DNA from: DATKMG01 sp035541995
GTDB taxonomy: Bacteria; Acidobacteriota; Terriglobia; Versatilivoradales; Versatilivoraceae
Length of the DNA stretch: 14,799 nt
Assembly: GCA_035541995.1 (NCBI GenBank)
Contig: DATKMG010000088.1
Span: forward strand, 1-14,799
Reading direction: 5' to 3'
This document shows, in pieces, positions 7,260 to 13,158 of the stretch. The stretch's first letter is position 1. Every line of letters starts with the position of its first letter. Below the pieces are notes generated by a model. The model did no database searches, had not been told where the DNA came from, and worked only from the letters and a program-made list of their open reading frames with translations. Both the position numbers and the translations under genes were made by a program.

Positions 7260-7292
7260 GAAGGGGATTGTCTTTGATGGAGACCGGAGATG

Positions 7293-7487
7293 ATGAGTTT
7301 TAGTTCTGTTTTATTCGCTAACCTCGCAGTCCTTGTCGAGTATGGTGAGGTGAGCCAGCGGATTCAGATTGTCGGAACCTCGACTCCCTGGTTGATGGGA
7401 TTGGCAATAATAGTTGTCAGCCTCGTGCTTACCTACGGGTGTGTGGTCGGGAGAGAGGCTGAAATAGAAGACTGTCTGCACTTGTAG
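7293..7487 (+). CDS. Small single-span membrane protein, unknown function
   Basis: A 64-residue open frame follows ada in the same direction. GGAGA (7279-7283) lies nine bases before ATG 7293; an ATG at 7290 directly abuts it. One strong membrane helix is visible (about residues 32-52, WLMGLAIIVVSLVLTYGC), with a short charged tail (GREAEIED). I do not recognise the family. Support for it being real comes from the ribosome binding site, the intact helix and a terminator-like hairpin that overlaps the stop codon. It could still be a chance open frame in the ada 3' region. Confidence 0.45.
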   Translation: MSFSSVLFANLAVLVEYGEVSQRIQIVGTSTPWLMGLAIIVVSLVLTYGCVVGREAEIEDCLHL

Positions 7488-7499
7488 TCTTCTTTATTT
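7466..7499 (+). terminator. Terminator-like hairpin after the small membrane protein
   Basis: AGAAGACT (7466-7473) and AGTCTTCT (7486-7493) form a perfect 8-bp stem with a 12-nt loop, followed by TTATTT. The stem is AT-rich (3 of 8 pairs are G-C), so it is of medium strength. It sits between the convergent small-protein and parvulin genes and may act on both strands. Confidence 0.5.
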
Positions 7500-8552
7500 G
7501 GTGCTTACAGGTCGAATCGTCTTGCTGATATCCTCGAGAATCTTCTTGGCCAGGAAGTTCTGCACTGTCGCTTCGTTTCGGACCACCTCCAGATACGCGG
7601 TCTTCAGGAGGGTCTCTTTCCGGTTGAAAATGATCTGCCGGATGTCAGCCTGGACTTTCGGGTCAGTCAACTCGTGCTGCCCTCCTTTCTCCTTCTCTAG
7701 CAGTTTGATAATATGGTAGCCATATTTGGTAGGAACAGGAGCTGGATAAGTCTCGCCGACCCTCAGGCTCTGCACCACTTGGCGAAAACGGGGATCGATC
7801 GACTCGAGTTGCTGCGCGGAGAGAAGTCGCAAATCGCCTCCATTGGGGGAGGACGTGGGGTCCTCTGAGAAGTCCCTGGCGACAATTCCAAAATCTTCCC
7901 CGCCAAGAATCCGTCGCAATAGCGTCTGGACTTTCTGCCTGGCTTCATCATCGGTTTTTGCGTCATCACCCTTGGCATTATTCAACTGCTGGTCGGGGAA
8001 TGGAGTGACCAGGATGTGTTGAACATGCCAGCTTTCGGGGAGATTGTAATTGTGCTTGTTCCGCCCGAAATAATCGGTGATTTCAGCTTCCGAAACAGTA
8101 ATCTTGGAGGTAATTTCTTTGTTGTAGAGCTTCTCAATGGTCGAATCCTTACGTAATTCCTTGCGCAGATCATCAGCGGTGAGCCCCTGGTCCCTCAGAT
8201 ATTGCTGGAACTTCTCTTCCGTGTAGTCTTTTTTGAATTCTGCAAATTTGGAAGAGACTTCTGCATCGGCCGCCGTCAGGTTATCCTTGGCCGCCCTTTG
8301 CATGAGAATCTCATTGTTGATGAGCTGGCTCAGGATGTTGAGTCGCAGGGTGGAAACTTCTTCTGGCGACTGAGGTGGTCCAGCGGTCTTGACACGGTTC
8401 TGGTAGACCTTTTCCACGTCAGAGTTCATGATCTCCGTCTGGTTCACTATGGCAGCAGTGTTCGGACCGACAGTCGGACCTTTCTTGCAGCCCAGTCCTG
8501 ACAGTAGCATCAACCCCAGGATTGCGGTGAGACAATTGCTTTGAGTCCTCAC
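7494..8552 (-). CDS. SurA/PrsA-type peptidyl-prolyl isomerase lipoprotein (parvulin)
   Basis: This is a periplasmic chaperone with prolyl cis-trans isomerase activity that assists folding of exported or outer-membrane proteins. The 352-residue product begins with a signal peptide and Cys22 (LLSGLGCKK), suggesting a lipoprotein, although the lipobox is imperfect (Leu at -2, Gly at -3). A SurA_N-like helical chaperone domain covers about 33-168 (LRLNILSQLINNEILMQRA, then YLRDQGLTADDLRKEL). One PpiC rotamase domain covers about 173-288, with WHVQHILV, DFSEDPTSSPNGGDL and TKYGYHIIKL. A helical tail follows. I place the start at GTG 8552 because GGAGAG lies just upstream; ATG 8579 would put nine charged residues before the signal peptide. 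It stands alone, convergent with the small membrane-protein gene. Confidence 0.92.
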   Translation of the reverse strand: MRTQSNCLTAILGLMLLSGLGCKKGPTVGPNTAAIVNQTEIMNSDVEKVYQNRVKTAGPPQSPEEVSTLRLNILSQLINNEILMQRAAKDNLTAADAEVSSKFAEFKKDYTEEKFQQYLRDQGLTADDLRKELRKDSTIEKLYNKEITSKITVSEAEITDYFGRNKHNYNLPESWHVQHILVTPFPDQQLNNAKGDDAKTDDEARQKVQTLLRRILGGEDFGIVARDFSEDPTSSPNGGDLRLLSAQQLESIDPRFRQVVQSLRVGETYPAPVPTKYGYHIIKLLEKEKGGQHELTDPKVQADIRQIIFNRKETLLKTAYLEVVRNEATVQNFLAKKILEDISKTIRPVSTK

Positions 8553-8582
8553 AGGCTCTCCTTCCTTCCTGAAATGCAACTC

Positions 8583-8611
8583 ATGCTAGCACTTGCCCTT
8601 GTGAGAAACAA
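8583..8611 (-). promoter_or_regulatory. Candidate sigma70-type promoter for the parvulin gene
   Basis: On the minus strand TTGTTT (8606-8611) and TAGCAT (8583-8588) are exactly 17 bases apart and about 30 bases upstream of the GTG start. Both elements are imperfect (3 and 4 matches of 6), so this rests mainly on spacing and position. Confidence 0.3.
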
Positions 8612-8895
8612 GACAATCAAGTGTTGCGAGACCGCGGACAGCAAGCCAATTCACCAACGAATCAGCCCATCCCCGGAAACCTCGTGCGCCAAAGAACAAA
8701 AAGCCTGAGGATCCCAGGAACCCCAGTTTCTCTGCCTTCTTTCCGCTCATTGGTGCGGAAGGCGGGACTTGAATTAGCCTTCAGCATCATCCGTCAGTCA
8801 CTTACGGATTCTAATATAGTGCATTAGTGGAGTTAGTGGATCCTCGATGGAGGAGATCCTTGAGGTACAACGCGTCTAGTCAGTGTCCTGCCAGC
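8612..8895. other. Intergenic region with tRNA-like 3' fragment and small hairpins
   Basis: No gene is convincing here; the plus-strand frame 8621-8827 encodes the KAGLELA pattern typical of spurious frames opposite tRNA-like sequence. On the minus strand, 8751-8773 reads like a tRNA 3' end: TTCAAGT loop, CCCGC, CTTCCGC, then ACCA. No matching 5' half (GCGGAAG) lies within tRNA distance. The same bases can also pair with the adjacent GCGGAA. A CTAAT/ATTAG hairpin (8811-8827), a TTAGTGGA direct repeat (8824-8840) and a bulged GGATC/GATCC hairpin (8838-8859) lie further right and may mark the 3' end of the minus-strand gene that stops at 8896. Confidence 0.4.
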
Positions 8896-9189
8896 TCAAC
8901 CTCTGCTCGTGAGCAGCTCTCTGCCCCGGATCTCCACCATTCGCGACGTGCCGATTCTGCGGTAAGTGGGGCGCTGGAATTCCAGGTACATGCCACGCCC
9001 CACAAACCGCATCTTCAGCATCGAGCCACCCCAGGTCGATCCCTCGATCCATACCGCCACCGGCTCGGGACAATACTTCGGGTGGCCCCAGATCAGATCC
9101 TTTCCACGCCTGCCTACCACGATGGTGTACCAACGGTTCTGGGTTTCCACTTCCAACACTTCGCCGTCGGATAGATTGTCCAGGTACAC
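8896..9189 (-). CDS. Small conserved-looking hypothetical protein
   Basis: A 97-residue product with the composition of a small folded beta-rich protein: DNLSDGEVLEVETQN, RWYTIVVGRRG, WGHPKYCPEP, EGSTWGGSMLKMRFVGRG and MYLEFQRP. Glycine and aromatic residues alternate with short strands, unlike a random frame, and all three competing frames here are less protein-like. Translation probably starts at GTG 9189 behind GAAGG; the frame stays open for 14 more codons upstream but offers no ATG, GTG or TTG. I recognise no named domain and no function. There is no signal peptide, so it is probably cytoplasmic. It lies between two spacers and appears to be a single gene. Confidence 0.6.
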   Translation of the reverse strand: MYLDNLSDGEVLEVETQNRWYTIVVGRRGKDLIWGHPKYCPEPVAVWIEGSTWGGSMLKMRFVGRGMYLEFQRPTYRRIGTSRMVEIRGRELLTSRG

Positions 9190-9588
9190 TCCCCCTTCGA
9201 TCTCTGATTGTGGAGGTTCCGATTCACCTCGTCACTGAAGTTGGGATGAGGCATGAATAGCTTTGGAAATGGGACTGCAGTGTCGACGTCCATTTTCGCT
9301 ATCACTTTCTCCGAGTCCCTCCGTCCTCCTTCACCCTGTAGGGGGTTTTTGTAAGATGCCAGTGCCTCTAATGCGCCAGTTGGCACAACCGCCCAACGGC
9401 TCTCCCCTACACCTCACACATCGAACCTGAACCTTATACTCGCCACTCGTCACTCCCCACTCAATGAAAGTTCTCCACCAGCATCAGCTAACTACCTGAT
9501 ACATCCCTTGATTAATGGACTTGAGCCAGTCACTCTACCGGGGGAATCGCATTCCCATCACCCCCTAAAACCCGAAAGGCCCAATCAC
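9190..9588. other. Intergenic region between the small hypothetical and the kinase gene
   Basis: No gene is convincing. Minus-strand frame 9114-9386 overlaps the start of the small hypothetical gene in another frame and looks non-coding. The region holds a short ACCC/GGGG-type hairpin followed by TTTTT near 9335-9352 on the plus strand, but no plus-strand gene ends there. It also holds the heptamer repeat at 9438-9462. I saw no clear terminator for the kinase gene right after its stop at 9589. Confidence 0.4.
9438..9462. repeat. Heptamer tandem repeat (ACTCNNC)
   Basis: Three consecutive 7-bp units, ACTCGCC, ACTCGTC and ACTCCCC, are followed by a partial ACTC. This resembles the short tandemly repeated heptamers known from intergenic regions of cyanobacteria and some other phyla. 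It lies in non-coding DNA. Confidence 0.55.
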
Positions 9589-12500
9589 TCAACGTACCGG
9601 TCCCAGGTAGCGGTCCAGCCAATTGAGTGTTTCCTTGATCACTTCGTTCCGTGGAACGTTGTGACCCGTTTCGTAAAGAATGTGAAGCTTATGGTCTTTG
9701 GGAGTACCCAGCAGGCGGAACATGAGCAGTTGCGAGGCCTCCACGGGGTAGCCGAAATCAAATCGACCGCTCAACAACAAGACCGGGACCTTCACATGCG
9801 GTGCGAAGTTCAATTCGTCCACTTCCGGTAATGACTTTTGCGGGGGGATTCCACCGAGAACAAGCACACAGACTTTGATACGGTCCTCCACAGCCGCGAG
9901 CACGGCACCCATGGATGCGCCCCAACTGGCGCCGTAATAAGCCAGCTTGTTCCCGTCGATCTCGGGACGGGTCTCCAAATAGTCGATCGACCGGCCCAGG
10001 TCTTTCGACCAGGCGATCACGTGGTCCCTGTAAGAACTGGAAGTGTTGGGCACATCGGATTTGAGGTCATCCCCCCGTTCATAGGTTCCCTTGTATATCG
10101 GAAACATCAATGCCCGGCCACTTTTGATGAGGTAGGCTGGTCTGGGTGCTAAGTCGGCGCTGGAACGAAGATCGATGGCATACCCCCCAGGAAAGAAGAC
10201 GACGGTCTGGAATGGTGGCCGCGACTTCTTCGGCAGAAAAAGATACGCAATAACCCGTTCCTTCCCATAGGCGGCAGCAAACGTGATCTTCTCCCGTGTC
10301 CAATCCTCGGATACTTCGACGGACTCAACCGCTGCATACAGCGGTGTCTTGTCGTATGAGTAAAGGCTCCTGTATACGCGAAACAACTCATCGGGCACGG
10401 GCGTTTCGTGTCTAAAGTCGCGCACTGGAGGGATCACCGGATCGACGGCCCTGCCTGTAACGCCACCAGAGGGATACTTCGCGCAGCGAAATCCAAAATT
10501 AGCATCGCGGTCGAATGCGGAGCGCGCATCGGCATAGTTGAACATGTAAAACGGTTCGTCCCAGGCGCCGCCAAGAATATAACGCTTCCCTGAACCTGCC
10601 TCGTTCCAGCACCACTCCTTGACGTTGCCAGCCATATCGTATGCTCCATACCAGCTCATCCCACGGTAACTTCCCACACGAGCTGGCCCCTTCCCGGCAA
10701 AGTTGCTCGCGGGAATAACACAGTCGCTGGCCCAGGGGGAGGCGGCGGTAGTCCAGTGATAAATGGTAGGCAGCGCTTTGCCTGCGAACTCGGCATAAGC
10801 CGCAGCTTCGTACCAACTCACACCTGAAACGGGGAAGTCTTCCTGTTCATGCGGGTACTCACCCTGCTCCCAAGTGGCGGGTCCCGGCCTGCCCGTAGTG
10901 TCCCGGAAAAAAGAAATGGCCTCGGCCCAGGAAAGCATCCGGCCATCCTTCTGGAATTCATGCTTCCAAAATCGTTGCTCCCGGTAACCTCCTTCGTCCA
11001 CAAACTCTTTGAACTGTATGTTGGTGACCTCGAAGCGATCGAGCCAGTAATCTTGGAGCCGCAACGCGGGTAAACCATCGAACCCACCGAGCCCCAGAAG
11101 CGTGACAGGAGTCTCTTGAAGTGATCCGAGACTCCACGAGGCCGCCACACCGTCTGTCTGGTGAACCATCCCGGCCGGAGCTTGTTCGTCCTGGTCCATT
11201 ATCAAAGACAAAGAATCGTCTTGCAGGAACCTCTCATACAAACCCACAGTGGAGCGCTCGACGGTCGCAAAACCCTTCAGTTCAAACTTCCACTGTAAGT
11301 CGACAAGTGGCAGCCTGTATTTCTCTATTGGAGAACGGCCGACAAATTCCCATGTGCGATTCGAGGAACGGTAATTGCGGCGGAAGATGCTTACGCCCGG
11401 TGGAGTTGTGTGTATCGAGGCCTTCCATGAGATTCCTGGCCAAAACCTAACCAGCACAGGGTCATCGGGGATGTACTTCTCCGCCTGGACTGCCACAGCA
11501 TAGGCTTCGCTCAACTTTCCTTGATCTATAAGCCGTGTGATCTCCGGCAGGGCCTGGTTTCTAGCCCACCGGGCTTTTACACTGCGCTGAACCCACCATG
11601 CAACGAGTCCCCCCAGCAGCAGGAGGATGATCAGAGCGGGAATAGCGACACGGGGCCGACGGAAGATTGCACCAAGGTTGATGCCAAGGGCGGACGTTGA
11701 GATTAGTTCGCGGGAGTGTTCCAATTGTTGCTTGATCTCTAACGCTGTGGCAAATCGCGCTTCCCGTGATTTTCGCAGACAGCGGAAAATAATACGCTCC
11801 AGATCGGAAGGAACGTCCTTGACGAAGTCCCTCAGCGGTTTGGGCTCATCGTTGAGCACTGCCGCCATCGTGGAAGTTGTGGATTGGCGATGGAAGGGCG
11901 CCTGTCCGGTGGCCATTTGATAGAGGACCACCCCCAAAGAGAAAAGGTCAGTCCGATGATCGACCTCCTGCCCTAGCACCTGCTCGGGGCTCATGTAGTC
12001 CATCGTCCCCATGATCAGCCCTGGCGTGGTCTGGGACTCGGTGATGCCTGCTGTTCCCTGGGCCGGCTTTTGCTGGTGGGTCCTTTTGGCCAGCCCGAAG
12101 TCCAGCACCTTGACCTGCCCCCGCGGCGTCAGCATGATATTGGCCGGCTTGATGTCCCGGTGTACGACCCTTTTGGAGTGGGCCGCCTCCAGCGCGTCAG
12201 CCACCTGGATGCTGATGTCGAGAATCTCCCGGAGGCCAAGTCGCCCCTTTCGGATCCTGGCTTCCAGCGTTTCACCCTTCACATACTCCATGACAATGTA
12301 GTGGACACCCTCGGCCTCGCCCAGTTCGTGAATGGTGGCGATATTAGGGTGATCCAGAGCAGAAGCGGCTTTGGCTTCCCTTACAAAGCGTTTCAGTCGT
12401 TCCGGGTCCTGGGTGAATTCCGGAGGCAGAACCTTGAGCGCGACCTGGCGGTCCAGACGAGTGTCCCGGGCCAGGTAGACTTCTCCCATTCCACCCTTGC

Positions 12501-12771
12501 CCAGTAAGGAAAGGACTTCACAAGGCCCTAATCGACGGCCTGCCAGACTGGCGGAGTCAGCTTTCCTGTAAGATTGTGCCACTTGCTCGAGGGCGGGGAC
12601 TTCCAGGCCTGCTCCCTGGCTCTCATGAACAGCCAGCAAGGCTTCCACCTCAGAGCGCAGCTCGGCATCGTCAGCACAAACCTGGTCGAGGTAGGCCTGC
12701 CGCTGCTCTTCCGCCTTGTCCACGGCGGCCTGGTAAATCGCTTCAACTTCCTTCCAACGCTGGCGGTCCAT
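9589..12771 (-). CDS. Membrane Ser/Thr kinase fused to PEGA-like, FGE-sulfatase-like and alpha/beta-hydrolase domains
   Basis: A 1060-residue fusion. Residues 1-65 are the short helical cap common on acidobacterial kinases. The Hanks-type kinase (about 81-350) looks active: GKGGMGEV (91-98), Lys113, Glu132, HRDIKPAN (204-211, Asp206), DFG (224-226) and GTMDYMSPE (255-263). One membrane helix (about 375-393) follows. Beyond it, predicted periplasmic, come a helical link (405-435), a PEGA-like segment (about 450-505, with IHTTPPGVSIF), an FGE-sulfatase-like fold (about 555-766: WLDRFEVTN, PVSGVSWYEAAAYA, AGNVKEW, GFRCA) and an alpha/beta hydrolase (about 825-1060). The hydrolase has nucleophile Ser949 in GASWG, Asp1005 and His1037. 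The FGE-like fold lacks the two catalytic Cys of true formylglycine enzymes. ATG 12771 follows GGAG and AGGGA stretches. It is preceded by a nested palindrome element. Domain calls are firm; ligand, hydrolase substrate and kinase targets are unknown. Confidence 0.95.
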   Translation of the reverse strand: MDRQRWKEVEAIYQAAVDKAEEQRQAYLDQVCADDAELRSEVEALLAVHESQGAGLEVPALEQVAQSYRKADSASLAGRRLGPCEVLSLLGKGGMGEVYLARDTRLDRQVALKVLPPEFTQDPERLKRFVREAKAASALDHPNIATIHELGEAEGVHYIVMEYVKGETLEARIRKGRLGLREILDISIQVADALEAAHSKRVVHRDIKPANIMLTPRGQVKVLDFGLAKRTHQQKPAQGTAGITESQTTPGLIMGTMDYMSPEQVLGQEVDHRTDLFSLGVVLYQMATGQAPFHRQSTTSTMAAVLNDEPKPLRDFVKDVPSDLERIIFRCLRKSREARFATALEIKQQLEHSRELISTSALGINLGAIFRRPRVAIPALIILLLLGGLVAWWVQRSVKARWARNQALPEITRLIDQGKLSEAYAVAVQAEKYIPDDPVLVRFWPGISWKASIHTTPPGVSIFRRNYRSSNRTWEFVGRSPIEKYRLPLVDLQWKFELKGFATVERSTVGLYERFLQDDSLSLIMDQDEQAPAGMVHQTDGVAASWSLGSLQETPVTLLGLGGFDGLPALRLQDYWLDRFEVTNIQFKEFVDEGGYREQRFWKHEFQKDGRMLSWAEAISFFRDTTGRPGPATWEQGEYPHEQEDFPVSGVSWYEAAAYAEFAGKALPTIYHWTTAASPWASDCVIPASNFAGKGPARVGSYRGMSWYGAYDMAGNVKEWCWNEAGSGKRYILGGAWDEPFYMFNYADARSAFDRDANFGFRCAKYPSGGVTGRAVDPVIPPVRDFRHETPVPDELFRVYRSLYSYDKTPLYAAVESVEVSEDWTREKITFAAAYGKERVIAYLFLPKKSRPPFQTVVFFPGGYAIDLRSSADLAPRPAYLIKSGRALMFPIYKGTYERGDDLKSDVPNTSSSYRDHVIAWSKDLGRSIDYLETRPEIDGNKLAYYGASWGASMGAVLAAVEDRIKVCVLVLGGIPPQKSLPEVDELNFAPHVKVPVLLLSGRFDFGYPVEASQLLMFRLLGTPKDHKLHILYETGHNVPRNEVIKETLNWLDRYLGPVR

Positions 12772-12796
12772 GGTCCCTACTCCACCTTAAGAAAGG

Positions 12797-12927
12797 GAAG
12801 CTGTGAAAAAATTCAAAGGTAGGGACGCGCTGTCGCGCGTCCACAATCGAAAAACCAAGCCGGACGCGGAGCACCGCGTCCCTACCCAATTCGATCGATA
12901 CGACCGAGGCGATCTTTTCACAGCTTC
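12797..12927. repeat. Nested palindrome resembling an inverted REP doublet (BIME-like)
   Basis: A 131-bp element bounded by a perfect 13-bp inverted repeat: GAAGCTGTGAAAA (12797-12809) and TTTTCACAGCTTC (12915-12927). Inside is a second perfect 12-bp inverted repeat, GGTAGGGACGCG (12818-12829) and CGCGTCCCTACC (12875-12886). Each arm of that repeat opens its own hairpin. The left is GTAG followed by an 8-bp GGACGCGC stem with TGTC loop (12819-12842). The right is an 8-bp GGACGCGG stem with AGCA loop followed by CTAC (12862-12885). A GTAG tetranucleotide next to a GC-rich hairpin, in two opposed copies, is the layout of REP/BIME elements moved by RAYT transposases. It ends 26 bases upstream of the kinase ATG. 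Confidence 0.7.
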
Positions 12928-12936
12928 AGGGGGAAT

Positions 12937-13101
12937 TCAGGTTCCTTCACACCTGTCACGATGAATCGCAAGACTCATGAATATCCACGGAGCGCAGGGG
13001 GACCCGGCGACAGATCTCGCCTCTGCCCTCAGACACTTCTCCGGAATCAGGTTGAAGTCAAACACCCCGAAGCGAATCACTCTGGGACGAGCCACATTCA
13101 T
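12937..13101 (-). pseudogene. Probable 5' remnant of a winged-helix (CadC/OmpR-type) regulator gene
   Basis: ATG 13101 is preceded by AAGGGGG at good spacing and opens a frame beginning MNVARPRVIRFGVFDFNL. This matches the usual start of winged-helix DNA-binding domains (RFGVFE or RFGVFD, then FxLxxGELRKxG) in acidobacterial regulators. After FDFNL the similarity leaves this frame. It appears to resume two bases on as SGEVSEGRGE, the expected GEL-like segment, before that frame stops near 12960. The in-frame product stops at 12937 after 54 residues, far short of even the roughly 100-residue domain. A frameshift plus loss of the 3' part is the simplest reading. It lies 57 bases after the TonB receptor stop and just before the palindromic element. 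A chance resemblance cannot be excluded. Confidence 0.4.
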
Positions 13102-13158
13102 GGACGCCCCCTTCTGTAGGGACAAGAGTCAGAAAGCAAAAAGACGGAGAGACTGCCA

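Noticed and set aside
8621..8827. 68-codon plus-strand frame containing KAGLELA
   Set aside because: This pattern is typical of spurious frames opposite tRNA-like sequence; no ribosome binding site.
9335..9352. Short hairpin followed by TTTTT on the plus strand
   Set aside because: The stem is only 3 to 4 bp and no plus-strand gene ends before it.
9508..12507. Several plus-strand frames of 100 to 145 codons opposite the kinase fusion
   Set aside because: They mirror the GC-biased codons of the large minus-strand gene and encode nothing recognisable.
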